A DNA stretch of 64,000 nt from Erinaceus europaeus (GCF_950295315.1 NC_080168.1:2181073-2245072), one strand, 5' to 3'; counted from the stretch's first letter, positions 40,723-52,879 are shown. The notes: a model not told the origin generated them from the sequence alone. Numbers and translations: made by a program.

Positions 40723-41084
40723 TGGGTAAATCTCCAAATTGGGGTTGGTCATACCTGGGAACACAGTCCAATAACATCCCTTATATATATTATATGTGAC
40801 TAGAATAATCAGGAGTTGAGTAATGCCCATCTGGTCAACCATATCCTGTCATGGCTCTGCAGTGGGTCAGTTGACAAGAGCAGTTCTCAGAACTTGACAC
40901 CTGCTTTTATGCTGTCTCATGAATGTTAATCTCCTGGGTGCCCTGGAGTCTTTATGAACGCTGGATTTCTAAGATGTATTGCTCTGTCTAGAAGAGCTGT
41001 GAATTTTGTTGAAGGTAGAAACCTGTCCAAAGCTTTGCGATTTCTGTGACAGTGGAGAAGTTAGAGAGATGGTGCTTTTCTCCA
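40723..41084. other. non-coding, nothing recognised
   Basis: No gene recognised. Confidence 0.5.
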
Positions 41085-41089
41085 ACCTT

Positions 41090-41381
41090 TTTTAAAAATT
41101 TTATTTATTTTTCCCTTTTGTTACCCTTGTTTTTTTATTGTTGTAGTTATTGTTGTAGTTATTATTGATGTCATTGTTGGGTAGGACAGAGAGAAATGGA
41201 GAGAGATGGGGAAGACAGAGAAGGGGAGAGAAAGACAGACACCTGCAGACCTCCTGCTTCACTGCCTGTGAAGCGACTCCCCTGCAGGTGGGGAGCTGGG
41301 GGCTTGAACCAGGATCCTAACTCGGGTCCCTGCGCTTCATGCCAAGTGCGCTTAACCCGCTGCGCTACCGCCCGACTCCCT
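41090..41381 (-). mobile_element. SINE-A, antisense
   Basis: Complete. TTCTCCAACCTTTTT flanks both sides (about 41079 and 41382), a clear target duplication. Confidence 0.95.
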
Positions 41382-41744
41382 TCTCCAACCTTTTTAACTA
41401 AGCAAAGCCAGTCGTGTGGTGTACGCCTGTCCTAACCTCTTATTTCAGATGAATACTTATGACTGAGATTGAGGAGTGTGACAATGACTATCGTGCAGCA
41501 CAGCCCTGGCCATGTGCTCCCCCCAGGCTTAGAAGTTGCACATATATGATCTCATCTAGTTGCTAAGACAACATCCCACTAAGCCGAGATGATTTTTCAC
41601 CTCTTGTAGAACGACAAGCTGAAGCTCTGAGAGCTTTACTAGTTTACCCAAGTTTACTTCTCCTACCTCCATCTTGGCACCCATAGTTCATTTTTGCCAC
41701 CATGTGATTTCCAAGGAAGCCCAGTGGTTATGCCTGAAAACTTG
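41382..41744. other. non-coding, nothing recognised
   Basis: No gene recognised. Confidence 0.5.
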
Positions 41745-41865
41745 TGTTTTCTTTCTTTCTTCTTCCTCTTCTTCTCCTCCTCCTCCTCCTCCTCCTTCTT
41801 CTCCTTCTCCTCCTCCTCCTCCTCCTTCATCCTCCTCTCCTCCTCCTCCTTCTTTTTCTTCTTCT
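41745..41865 (+). repeat. (TCC)n / (TTC)n tract
   Basis: Pyrimidine trinucleotide repeats with mixed phase. Confidence 0.95.
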
Positions 41866-42040
41866 TTTTGCCTCCAGGGTTATTTCTGGAGTTTGGTGCC
41901 TGCACTATGAATCTACTGCTCCTGGAGGCCATTCCCCCCATTTTGTTGCCCTTGTTGCTGTTATTGTTGCTATTGCTGTTGTTGGATAGGACAGAGAGAA
42001 ATTGAGAGAGGAGGGGAAGACAGAGAGAAGGAGAGAATTG
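41866..42040 (-). mobile_element. SINE A-L, antisense, truncated
   Basis: A-L block, linker and GA-rich body stop at 'gaaggagaga' and pass straight into retroposon R. The tRNA-like head is missing. Confidence 0.85.
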
Positions 42041-42680
42041 CTTCCCCACTGAACATGGGTGTTGACAGGTCAATCTATACTCCCAGTCTGCCTCTCTCTT
42101 CTGGGGAAGCAGGGCTCCAGGACACATTGGTGGGGTCGTCTGTCCAGGGAAGACTGGTTGGCATCATGCTGGCATCTGGAACCTGGTGGCTGAAAAGAGC
42201 GTTAACATACAAATCCAAACAAATTGTTGACAATCATGGACCTAAGGCTGGAATAGTGCAGATGAAGTGTTGGGGGGGGGGGTCCTTCATTTTGTAGATA
42301 GCTAGTAGGCATATTTTAGTTATATTCCAAAGGGCCTGTGGCTATACTAGTTTTTTTTTCTTTTTTTCCCTTGAGCCTGAAATCTGATATGCAGGTGGAT
42401 ACAAGTTATTGTCTGGGGAGATGATATCATGGCTGGAAAAAGGACCAGAAAGCTGGATCAGGGAAGAGAGTAGCTCCTAATATGGGAAAGGGGTATAAAT
42501 ATTGTTGACTGTAAACCCCATTGATTTGATGTGATCTGGGGCCCATATTCAGCTTAGGAGCCTGTGTGACCTCTGCATCCCTGTAGATCTGAGCTCACAT
42601 TCTGTGGTCATGAGTAGGAACGTTCCAAGCTGCCCAATACTGACCCATCTTCCTCAGGTGTAGCACAGAGTATGTTGTCC
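42041..42680 (-). mobile_element. Retroposon R, antisense, without its tail side
   Basis: Starts mid-element at 'attgcttccccactgaacat' and extends further 5' than the provirus-bearing copy ('gctagtaggcatattttagtt', 'gctggatcagggaagagag', 'ctgagctcacattctgtgg'). Aligns with 61195-61800. Confidence 0.8.
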
Positions 42681-42817
42681 AGTCTCCCTTCAGAGGCTGG
42701 AACATTCTCTACCATTGTTGATCCAAGTTGAGGGCAAGGTCTTAAGGGGGCCCACAGAGGGGTCTATTGTGTTGTTCCTGATAGAAATGACAGGTAACAA
42801 TGGAGAGAGGGATTTAT

Positions 42818-42819
42818 TC

Positions 42820-42853
<34 letters not shown>

Positions 42854-42935
42854 TTTCTTCCCTCCCTCCTCTCTTTATTTTTCTCTCTCTCTCTTTCCTT
42901 CCTTCCAATCTCTCTCTCTGTCTCCCTTTCTCATT
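42818..42935 (+). repeat. (TTTC)n and CT-rich tract
   Basis: Perfect TTTC units to about 42850, then degenerate CT. Confidence 0.9.
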
Positions 42936-43165
42936 GCTAGGGTCATTGCTGGGGCTCAGTGCCTGCATGACTCCACCATTTCTGGTGGCCGTTCTTTGGA
43001 TAAAAGGTGATACAGAGATAGTGAGGGATAAAGAGATAGGAGGGAAATCTGAAGCACTGCTCCTGAAGCCTCTCCCTGCAGGTGGAGACTGGGGATTTGA
43101 ACCTGGGTCCTCCTGCATGGTAACATACACTCTCTACCGATGTGCCACCACCTCCACCCCCCACT
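42936..43165 (-). mobile_element. SINE A-L/B-like, antisense, diverged
   Basis: 'Agggtcattgctggggctca', GA-rich body, 'ctgcaggtggagactgggga', 'gatgtgccaccacctccacc'. Confidence 0.7.
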
Positions 43166-43730
43166 TTTTCTAATGAAGTCGGGGGGCTTGTGTGTTCCGA
43201 CCTGGCATACATGTTTCTGTTTTCCTTTATAATCTCCTTGCCCATCACTCCTCCTATCTAGGTCATCTGGGACACAGAAAGTTCTTCAAGTATTCAGACC
43301 ATCTGCCACCCATGGGATGTTCGGAACCTTGCCAGTCTCTGAAGCATTCCTCCCCGAGATGGACACAGCTTGACCATGGTTATAATTAGAAGTGAAATGA
43401 TTTGATGTGGCTTCCACACTGACTCAGCTTTCAAAGAGCTTCCAGTGACAGCTAAGGCCACATACACAGATAGTCAGAGGCCTCCTAATTGGTGTGAGCA
43501 TAGACACCAGCTTTGCAGGAGACCCGGGGAGGGAATGTTCCTCTCCTCTGTGACCTACTGCAGTCTGGGTTACTCAGAGACTTCACAGGGCATGGAAAAA
43601 AGAAAGGAATGGAATCAACTTGAGCACAAAACCTAACTGGCTTGAATCCTTTCCTTATCATGAACTTATTTTGGGATTGATAGCCCACTTACATTTCCTT
43701 TCCAAAGATAGGATTTTTTCCTTCCTTTCT
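43166..43730. other. non-coding, nothing recognised
   Basis: No gene recognised. Confidence 0.5.
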
Positions 43731-43732
43731 TT

Positions 43733-43952
43733 TTTTTTTTTTTTTTAAAAATATTTATTTATTTTGAATAGAAGCAGAGAGAAATTGAGAGGGGGATTGG
43801 AGATAGGGAGACGGAAAGAGAAACACCAGCAGACCTGTTTCACCGCAAGTGGAGCTTCCCCCATGCAGGTGGGCACCCGCCGGAGGCTTGAACCCAGGTC
43901 CTTCCACATGGTTATGTATATACTCTCCTGGTGTGCCACCACTAGGCCCCCC
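43733..43952 (-). mobile_element. SINE-B, antisense
   Basis: Poly(T), 'tatttattttgaatagaagc', 'gtgccaccactaggcccc'. Confidence 0.85.
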
Positions 43953-44513
43953 AAAGAGAGGAATTCTTGCCTTGGTTGCAAGTTCAAACGGTTTCACTTA
44001 AACGACTATTAGAGATGAACCTGACTTAAGTCGGACCATTCTTCTTTGAGATGGTTTCTGCACGTTGGACAATGTAGACCGCCACATTTATCTGACACAT
44101 TCAGTCTCCACTCTGCTCTTCATGCCCCTTGACTCATAGACATACCTTTATCATTGTAGTTATTATTAATTTTAAATCTCAAAAGTGGATGGAGGTGGTA
44201 GGAGTGGGAAACAACTACATCAGCTCTAAGTCCTGGGTCTGAAATTTCCTAGAAACTGTCACATCGTTTTTCTAGAAGACCAGTTCTTCCCAGTGTTCCC
44301 AGCATGTAAGGGTCAGCATGTAAGGGGATAATTGGCTGTATACAGCAAGTTTTGACTTGTGAGCTCCAGTCTCATCTAAAGTGAGGGTTGAGCTTGTGAG
44401 AGAAGGAGAGGGGAGAAATATTTTCAGAGCTTTGGTCTAGTGTTCTAGGAACCTCACTCCTACCATTTGACTCTTTCCTCAGCAAATCTAAATTCTTTTT
44501 TTTGTGTGTGTGT
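43953..44513. other. non-coding, nothing recognised
   Basis: No gene recognised. Confidence 0.5.
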
Positions 44514-44514
44514 T

Positions 44515-44860
44515 TTTTCCTCCAGGGTTATCTATCACTGGGGCTCGGTGCCAGCACTACGAATCCAATGTTCCTGAAGGCTATTTTTTCCATTTTTGTC
44601 CCCCTTGTTGTTGCCCTTGTTGTGGTTGTTATTGCTATTGTTATAGCTGTTGTTGTTGTTTGATAGGACAGAGAGAAATTGAGAGAAGAGAGGAAGACAG
44701 AAAGGGGGAGAGAAAGATAGACACTTGGAGACCTGCTTCACTGTTTGCGAAGCCACCCCCCTGCAGGTGGGGAGCTGGAGGCTCGAACCCAGACCCTTAC
44801 GCGGGTCCTTGTGCTTGATGCTATGTGTGCTTAGCCTGCTGCGCTACCATCCAGCCCCCA
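44515..44860 (-). mobile_element. SINE A-L, antisense
   Basis: 'Tcctccagggttatctatcac', long TTGTTG linker, body, head 'gcgctaccatccagccccc'. Flanking 'cagcaaatctaaattct'/'cagctaatctaaattct' (about 44481 and 44858) is a target duplication. Confidence 0.9.
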
Positions 44861-44957
44861 GCTAATCTAAATTCTGTCCTTCCTTTGCATAATGGCTTGG
44901 GTTGGGGGGGACAAAGCTTCTTCCAAAAAGTGAAAAAAAAAGCACCAACATGCTTTG

Positions 44958-45107
44958 TTTATTAAATGATTTTATTTATCTTTTTTTTTTTTTTAAACAT
45001 TGCTTAGCTCTGGCTTATGGTGCTGCTGGGGATTGAACCTGGGACCTTCAGTGCCTCAGAGCTGAGAGTCTGTTTGCATAACCATTATGCTATCTCCCCA
45101 GCCCTTG
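44958..45107 (-). mobile_element. SINE-D, antisense
   Basis: Poly(T), 'ttgcttagctctggcttatgg', 'ggggattgaacctgggacct', 'accattatgctatctcccc'. Confidence 0.85.
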
Positions 45108-45707
45108 AGGTAACACTTGTTTATAAGACTATTTATCTTAAGGGGTTGATTTGCATGTTACACATACCATCTCCACCCACAAGATTAATTTTTTCCCCAT
45201 GTCTAGTCTTCACTGATTTAAGTAATTAAGCAATGTCATCCACTTACATTTAACGTTGGAATAAGTAACTCCTCATGCAAGATATTGGCCTAGATATTCT
45301 CTGTGGGGCTGCAGAGAGGAGCCCAATTTAGACACTTCCCTGGAGTTTACAGCTCACTAGGAGAGAAAGCACGTAGAGTTGGGGATTGAGAGGAATATAA
45401 ATGCTACACCATGTTCTCAGGTGGAAAGTGGTTGAAAGCAGTGTAGTCAGAGGGCAGGAAATGCCTCAAAGGAGTTTCTCCCAGGAGGAGCAGAGAGTCC
45501 TTGAAAGAGTCTGTCTAGTTCGATGGTTCTTTTGAGATATTCAGTATTCACCTGTGCTAGGAGAAATCTACATTGTTTTCTTCTATTTCTTTCCTGGTTG
45601 TTGGGATGTGGAGCCTCATGGATTATGTTGGCAGTAGACTTAACATGGAATGGGCACTTTGGTGAGCTCATAGGTAGGAATGAGAACAGGGGCTTTTCTA
45701 TTTTTTG
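45108..45707. other. non-coding, nothing recognised
   Basis: No gene recognised. Confidence 0.5.
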
Positions 45708-45993
45708 TTCCCAGGGTCATTGCTGGGTCTCAGTGCTGGCACTATGAATCCACTGCTCCTGGAGGCCGTTTTTTCCTTTTTTTTTTTTAATAGGAGAGGA
45801 CAAGAGAAATTGAGAGAGGAGGGGGAGATAGAAAGATAGACACTTGCAGACATGTTTCACCGCTTGTGAAGCAACCCCCCCCCCCCACACACACACGCAG
45901 GTGGGGAACCGGGGGTTTGAACCAGGATCCTTGTGCAAGTCCTTGTGCTATGTACTATGTACACTTAACCTGGTGCACTACTGCCCGGCCCCT
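45708..45993 (-). mobile_element. SINE A-L, antisense, shortened
   Basis: A-L block 'cccagggtcattgctgggtc', T-rich linker, body with a CCCCCACACACAC run at 45876-45896, head 'actactgcccggcccc'. Confidence 0.85.
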
Positions 45994-46030
45994 GATGGTT
46001 TCTTGTTCAGGAAGATGTTAAGATCTGGGA

Positions 46031-46510
46031 TCCCTAATACTTAGATCCCTAATTAGATCCCTAATACTTCCTCTCCACTTTTCCAAGCTTTGGGTCCATG
46101 ATTGCTCAACAATTTGTTTGGCTTTGTATGTTAACTCTCTTTTCAGTCACCAGGTTCCAGGTGTCATCAGGATGCCGGCCAGGCTTCCCTGGATTGAAGA
46201 CCCCACCAATATGTCCTGGAGCTCAGCTTCCCCAGAGACTCACCCTACTAGGGAAAGAGAGAGGCAGACTGGGAGTATGGACCGACCAGTCAACGCCCAT
46301 GTTCAGCGGGGAAGCAATTACAGAAGCCAGACCTTCTACCTTCTGCAACCCACAATGACCCTGGGTTCATGCTCCCAGAGGGATGGAGAATGGGAAAGCT
46401 ATCGGGGGAGGGGGTGGGATATGGAGATTGGGCGGTGGGAATTGTGTGGAGTTGTACCCCTCCTACCCTATGGTTATGTTAATTAATCCTTTCTTAAATA
46501 AAAAAAAAAA
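46031..46510 (+). mobile_element. Retroposon R, sense, with poly(A) tail and TSD
   Basis: The clearest R copy. 'Agatctggga' occurs at 46021-46030 and again just after the poly(A) run at about 46510. The body carries 'gcaatcattgctc'-type, 'gtcctggagctcagcttccc' and 'gggaattgtgtggagttgta' blocks and ends 'ttaattaatcctttcttaaa' plus A11. Poly(A) plus TSD means it was copied from RNA by LINE machinery. Confidence 0.85.
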
Positions 46511-46564
46511 GATCTGGGAAATAAGTAAGGGTCAAATCTGAAGCTTGCAAACTGATCTACTTCC

Positions 46565-46780
46565 CTGACCCAATTTTCATTGTATATTTCTGAGACAGAG
46601 ATTGAGGTAGAAAGACAGAGGTAGAGATAGAGAGACTGGAGAGCCACTCCACTCTCCATGGAGCTCCTGCCTTTGTCCTTGGTGCTGTCATGGTGCTTCC
46701 ATGTGGTGACCAGGGTTAAGTTCATGACCACATGCGTGGAAGGTATGCACTCCATTCACTGAACTACTGCTGAGTCCCAA
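46565..46780 (-). mobile_element. tRNA-type SINE, antisense, old
   Basis: GA-rich body, then 'gtgaccagggttaagttcatg' and 'cattcactgaactactgctga'. Weak antisense box B. Confidence 0.5.
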
Positions 46781-47305
46781 GAACTTGCTTTTAAAGAAAC
46801 TACCCAGACACTCTACACGACACGTTTGCTTATTTCTCGTGGTCCAAATCCCATGACGTGGTCATACGTAATTGGAAGGGAATCTGAGAAGTGGAGTCTT
46901 TAAGCAGAGTGACCATATTTCTGGCTAAAATGGAGGGTTCTTTTACTAAGGAGGAAAGTCTGCTGTTCTGAGGGTCTGGAGATTGTGCCTGGGGTAACTG
47001 GAATAAAATCAATATCTCCTGGCATGAAAAGAATGTACCTGATGTAATGCCATTTGGACAGCAGTAATTTTAAGCACCCTTACTCTGATGTTTTCCCCCT
47101 TGGAAACGTATCCTGATCTTCATCTTTGTGATGTATAACCAAGCTGGACACTTACTCCTGATATATGTCTCACTTAAAAAACATCTTTAATCTTCCTCAT
47201 TCCTTTTGATGTAATGGATGATCTTATGAATAAATAATCGGGAAGGTCAGGATGGGGTCACATTTTGGACACTATCCCGGCTCAGAATGTCCTGTGTGTG
47301 TCCCT
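46781..47305. other. non-coding, nothing recognised
   Basis: No gene recognised. Confidence 0.5.
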
Positions 47306-47309
47306 CCAG

Positions 47310-47572
47310 ACTTCTTTTTTAAAATTTTTTTTTTATTACTTATTCCCTTTTGTTGCCCTTGTTGCTTTATTGTTGTAGTTGTTGTTGTTATTGATGTCAT
47401 CATTGTTGGATAGGACAGAGAGGAATGGAGAGAGGAGGGGAAGACAGAGAGGGGGAGAGAAAGACAGACACCTGCAGACCTGCTTCACCGCCTGTGAAGC
47501 GACTCCCCAGCAGGTGGGGAGCCAGGGGCTGGAACCGAGATCCTTAACCCGCTGCTCTATCACCCGACTCCC
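47310..47572 (-). mobile_element. SINE-A, antisense
   Basis: Complete apart from a small deletion near the head ('atccttaacccgctgctcta'). 'Cctccagacttctt' flanks both sides. Confidence 0.95.
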
Positions 47573-47605
47573 TCCTCCAGACTTCTTCAGATAAAAGTTC
47601 ATTAT

Positions 47606-47905
47606 GAAGGAGTCATGCGGTAGCACAGTGGGTTAAGTGCGCGTGGCACAAAGTGCAAGGACTGGAGTAAGGATCCCGGTTCAAACGCTGGCTCTCCACC
47701 TGCAGGGGAGTCGATTCACAGGCGGTGAAGCAGTTCTACAGGGGTCTATCTTTCTCTCCCCCTCTCTGTCTTCCCCTCCTCTCTCAATTTCTCTCTGTCC
47801 TATCCAACAATGATGACATCAATAATAATAACTACAATAACAATAAAAAACCCAACAAGGGTAACAAAAGAAAAAATAAATAAAAAAAAGAACTTTAAAA
47901 AAAAA
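47606..47905 (+). mobile_element. SINE-A, sense
   Basis: 'Aggagtcatgcggtagcaca', CT-rich body, (CAA) linker, (AATA)n and poly(A). Confidence 0.9.
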
Positions 47906-49178
47906 GTACATGATGACCAAAGTGATTTTCTCTCAACTCAGGAACACATCAGTCCTCAGGGTCCTGGAAACCGGCTGAGGTTCTCGACCCATGTATCTGC
48001 CACACGCATGGTGAACAGCTTCAAAAGCAGTGGGCAGGAATAAATGCTGACGTACTGAGTGTCCATCCTCTGCTTTGGTTATGGACAGTTCCAAGCCTTG
48101 GCCTGGGAATGGCATGGATCACTGGCAAGGCCCCATGGCATCTGGTGTTAATCCTGGGGTTGGCATTCCAAGGGATTAGCCAGCCCATTGGGAAAGAGAC
48201 TACCAGGTGATCGGACCCCAAGGGGGCAAGAGAAGAAGAAACAGTCAAGAGAGAAGCTGGTGAGCTCCAGAGCCTTGGGCAGCTCAACACTGGGAAAGGA
48301 AGCTCGGTTCTAGACAGATTCAAAACAGGAAGCTCTGAAGATGATTTTGGTAGGTGGGGGTGTAAGGCAGCCAGGCAGCTCTTTGCAATTAAGACTTGGA
48401 GATTCAGTTCCAGAAAGGACAGAAGTACTTTTTTTTTTTTTTTTTCTTCTGGTGGCCAAATAGAACGTGAAAATAATATTTTCTGTCTGCCATTGCTGTT
48501 TCACAGAAAGTATGATTGAGGTCGAATCCTTGCCAGGGCTAAGGACCAAGAATGGTGTCACGTCTGCAGGAAGAAAGGCAATTAGCAAATTCTTCCATTA
48601 ACACTGGACTCCTATTTCTCCAGTCAATTCTAATCACTCAGTTCCTCTGGCTGGCGGTGTGCAGTCAACAGAGCTCAGATAATCAGCATCCAGTCTGATG
48701 TTGGGAATAAATAAGCATTGGTTTCTTCTTCTGGGAAAGAGGATCACAAACCAAGTTTCTGGAGACTATGTGGGTCCAGAGAATTAGTATGTGGAAGGGT
48801 AGACAAGCTCTCATTTCATTATTTATTACCCCAGTGATACCAACACCCCTTTTAGTCATTAATGCCTGCTAGCAAACTCCGTGTTTAAATTTCATGCGTC
48901 ATTGGATACTGCTGGCTTCCATTTCTCACCAAGGTGCCGCTCTGTACTGACACCTGTAATCAAAGCCTGGAGATTTACTTGGGCACCAGGAGATTAATCT
49001 TGATAAGATTCATGAGGCTGCTAATTTTTTCCCCCTCTGTTCCCTGGGCGTTAGCCATCATCTCTGGGATGTTTACACCCTCTTCTCCTTCTGGTGGGAA
49101 CTGGTCTTTGTTCTGTCTAGGAACTATCTTGTGAAAAAGCTGCGGTAAGCAAGCCGAGAGTGGAGAAGCATCTCAGCT
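47906..49178. other. non-coding; possible conserved element 48590-49140
   Basis: No gene recognised; poly(T) at 48429-48446. 48590-49140 is repeat-free and has the look of conserved non-coding DNA (e.g. 'gcctggagatttacttgggc', 'gagattaatcttgataagat'). Confidence 0.4.
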
Positions 49179-49179
49179 T

Positions 49180-49388
49180 TATTTTTTATTTTGTTCTCTT
49201 CATATTTTATAGGACAGACAGAAATTGAGAGGGGGAGGGGGAACAGAGATGGAGAGAGACAGAGAGACATCTACAGACCTGCTTCACCACTTGTAAAGCT
49301 TGCTCCCTGCAGGTGGGAAGTGGGGGCTTGAACCTGGGTTCTTGAGCCTTGTAATGTGTGCACTCAACCAAGTGCACCACCACCCCTG
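49180..49388 (-). mobile_element. SINE-B, antisense
   Basis: 'Tttattttgttctcttcata', 'ctgcaggtgggaagtggggg', 'agtgcaccaccacccc'. Confidence 0.85.
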
Positions 49389-50010
49389 GAAAGTTATTTT
49401 TCCTTGAGGAGAAGTCTCAGCCAAAGCTTCCTGTTTTGCTACCTTCAGATCCCAGATGCTTCCATGCAGTGTCTCTTTCCCCTGTAATGGAGATCTAATT
49501 GCAAGTCAAACTCACCTGTCATTATTCTGCTATAACCACACAGATGGGAACAAGATGTCGTTCTGTCTGCAATAAGCTCACCGTCTGGGAGGTGACATAC
49601 TTGAAAAGAAGTTAATTGTAACATGGTGAGACAAGTGTCACTGAGTAAACAGAGATAGGGCACAGAGGTGACATTGTAACAGGAAGGAGTAAATGTGTTT
49701 GACATTTGAACAAGAAGAAGACGCAGGGCCATGGAAACAGGCAACCTGTCAACGTACTCCCCACCCAGTAACACTGACTCTCACTGTTTGTGTGTGGTAT
49801 TCATTTAGTTGATTTCTTGATCTCTGTAACTCCAGAGATCAAGAAATAAATTGGACCTTATTAGTTCAGTCTCTTCCTTCTTTCATCTTGTCCTACTTTT
49901 TAATCCCTAATCCGTATGTTTATAATGCAGAAGACATGTGGTCATTCCTCCATCCTGATATTTTTAACTCTTGTTTTTGTTTTTCCATGATAAATATTTT
50001 TAATTAAATT
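49389..50010. other. non-coding, nothing recognised
   Basis: No gene recognised. Confidence 0.5.
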
Positions 50011-50011
50011 A

Positions 50012-50219
50012 TGTTTTTTTAGATTAAAAATTTATTTATTGTTGGGTAGAGACAGAAAGAAATTGAGAGAGGAGGAGGGAGAGAGACAGAGAGACACCTG
50101 CAGCCCTGCTTTAACACCCATGTAGCTTTCACCCTGGAGGTGGGGACCAGGGACTTGAACCTGGGTCCTTGTGCATTATAGTGTGTACGCTTAATCAGGT
50201 GTGCCACCTCCTGGCCCCT
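50012..50219 (-). mobile_element. SINE-B, antisense
   Basis: 'Aaaaatttatttattgttgg', 'gtggggaccagggacttgaa', 'gtgccacctcctggcccc'. Confidence 0.9.
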
Positions 50220-50618
50220 TCTATTATAAATCTTAGTTGTGCACCACTATGTCTTTTTTTTTTAAATCAAAGCTTGCCACATATATGCATATATATATAT
50301 TTGTTGTTACTTTTTAATGAAAATGTGACAATGTAACAGTTGATGATGTTAGAAGGGAGCTGGAATTCATATACATTTTGAGGGGGAAAAAATCAAGTAT
50401 CACTCCTTTGGAGGAACATGTGATAGTATCTAATAAAATTATATGTACATTTACTTGCGAGTCTAGTGATCCAGCTTCTAGGGAACTTGGGAGAGGTTCG
50501 TCTTGTAAAGATTAGGTAAAGCAGGAGTCATCAATGCAGGCTGACTTTAGGGCAGTGAGATGTAGCTGAGGAGCAGGGCTTTTGTCTGGTTACCCAGAGA
50601 CTGATAAATATTTCAGGG
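50220..50618. other. non-coding, nothing recognised
   Basis: AT-rich with a short TA run near 50290. No gene is seen. Confidence 0.5.
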
Positions 50619-50619
50619 G

Positions 50620-50832
50620 AGGGGCCGGGTGGTGGCGCACCTGGCTGAGCATATATTTTACAAGGTGCAAGGACCCAGGCTTGAGCCCTTGGTCCCCACC
50701 TGCAAGGGGAAAGCTTTGCAAGTGTTAACGCGGGTCTGCAGGTGTGTCTCTTTCTTTCTTCCTCTCTATCTCCCCTTATGCTTTCAATTTCTGACTGTCT
50801 CTATCCAATAAATAAAGATTATTTTAAAAAAA
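50620..50832 (+). mobile_element. SINE-B, sense
   Basis: 'Ggggccgggtggtggcgcac', 'aggcttgagcccttggtccc', 'tctatccaataaataaagat'. Confidence 0.95.
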
Positions 50833-51099
50833 TTAAAAAATATTCCAAGGGAAAAAATAGAAAATGCAGTATGAAGGAATTCCACATCTTGACCAATGGA
50901 TAAGACTTTGCCTCGGCAGTGAGAAGAGTTGGCTGGCACATGTGTCTGCCTGCTGCCCTGCAGAAGGACACAGTCCAACTTGTGTCATTTTCTGGTCAAG
51001 GAAGCACAACCTGAATCATGAGGAGACATTCAACAAGATCCAGACGAGAGCCTTCCTACTGGAAACTGACAGAGGCTGCTTTGTGCTTCAACAGTGTCT

Positions 51100-51275
51100 G
51101 CATCAGGTCAGCAAAATAGCTCACTTAGATAGTGCACCTGCTTTGCCATGTATGTGTTCAAGTCTGGCCCTCACTGCATTGGAAAAAGACTTGACACTGT
51201 AGTAGGCCTCCCCGTCTCTGTCTCTGTCTCCCTGCTACTCTGTCTCTCTCTACCTGAAAAAGTCAAACTGGAGTT
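51100..51275 (+). mobile_element. tRNA-type SINE, sense, old
   Basis: 'Aaaatagctcacttagatag' box A-like, 'tgttcaagtctggccc' box B-like, CT-rich body, A-rich end. Confidence 0.55.
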
Positions 51276-51718
51276 GTGACAGCAATAACAATAATAGCAG
51301 TGAGTGTCGTGAATGATTGAGAAGGGCCCCCAGAAGCTTAAAGAAGGCTGATGTGATCTGACAGTTCAGTGCAATCTCGGATGGTTGACTGGATTCACCA
51401 GGGGTGGAGGAAATGTCTCAAAGACATTACTGGCAAACATGGGGTGGAAAGTGCCTTAGACAATGGATCCAGTGTTAGACTGACCAAGGATGCTAACCAG
51501 GCTGTGCTTTGGTGAGAACATATCTCTACTCATGGGAAATACAATTGATATGTACAGGAGCAAGAGCTATGATGCACAGAGCAGTTCCTAAAATGATTCA
51601 AGGATGAAATATACATGGAGAGAGAGAAAGAGAGAGAGAGAGAGACCAACAATAAGGCCAATGGACACTGAGCCCCAGTGATAACGAAACAGGACAAAAA
51701 CCAAACAAAATGCAGCAA
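51276..51718. other. non-coding, nothing recognised
   Basis: (GA)n at about 51620-51645. No gene is seen. Confidence 0.5.
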
Positions 51719-51765
51719 AGCACAACACAACACAACACAACACAACACAACACAACACAACACAG
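51719..51765. repeat. (ACAAC)n pentanucleotide
   Basis: About nine CAACA units. Confidence 0.95.
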
Positions 51766-52879
51766 AATAGAATTCCAGAGAATTCCTCCCTTGGAGCCCA
51801 GTCCTCACAGAAGATGGTAAATTCTCCTTTGAGTGCACAATACTCTGTCTCTCTGCAAAGGCCCCCTAGCCGCCTCCCCACATGATAAGAACCCTTAAAG
51901 CTGTCAATCTTTCAGGAGGCCAGTTACACCATCTTGCTTATCTTTGTTTTCTCCCAGCTCTTGGCAAGGAGACTCCAGTGTCTGCAAAGTGAATTGCTTT
52001 CCACAGACTTGGGTATTGGGAAACTGGGGGTGGGGGTGGGTGGTGGGTGGGCAGGGCACCCTTTTCCTCCTGAGTAAGAATCCAGGCAGGCTGAGCCCAG
52101 TTCCTGCAGACAGTTGGGGCCAGAGCTGCCTCCCACAGCCCAGCAGGGAGGAGGGAAGCCAGGAGGCCTTCAATGCCTTATTCAGCAGCTGCTCTGCAGA
52201 AGGAAGGCTCTGTGTTTGTTCTAGCTCTAGTTTTTTCCAGGAATGCAGTTGCAGTGACCCTCTCTGCGCGCCCCCCCCCCCCCCCCCCCGGGCAGAACAC
52301 AGCCCCCCATTGAGGCTTCCCCTCCCTGTCTGTACCACCGCGAGCCTGGCCAGGCTTTTAACCCACAGACAGGAGGAGCCCCAAGGCCAAAGCAAAAAAA
52401 AAGAATACTTCTTTGGTAGACATTGTGGGCAGAAGTGGAGCCCCCACCATGGGGCAACAATTTAGGTATGGGGAGCCACCACTGAAACAGAGCCCACACA
52501 TGATATACTCTTAAAATAAAAAGAAAACACAACTGTTGGCGAGGAAATAAAAATAAAACTTTATTAAAAAGAAAGAGGGGGAAAACCACTAGCCATTGGG
52601 AAGAGGGAGGGGAAGGAGACATAATTCTCAGGGCTTTCTGTCTTCCTTCCATCTTCCTTCCTTGTCCTTCCCAGTTACGTGGCTTTTCTCCTCTTGCCTA
52701 CGCACATGGTTCCAGGTTTCCACGTGATGCCAGATGTTTTATTTCAATAGGCATTCAGACAACAACAAAGACCCATAGATGTTCAGGCTAGCATTATCCG
52801 CCACTCTCCTAATGTTAACAGGTGTGAATTAGAATCTCTTTCTTAAACTTCCTTCCAGCCTAAGGTCCCTATTTTCATC
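51766..52879. other. non-coding with a poly(C) run
   Basis: Poly(C) of over 20 at 52268-52290. No gene recognised in about 1.1 kb. Confidence 0.5.
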
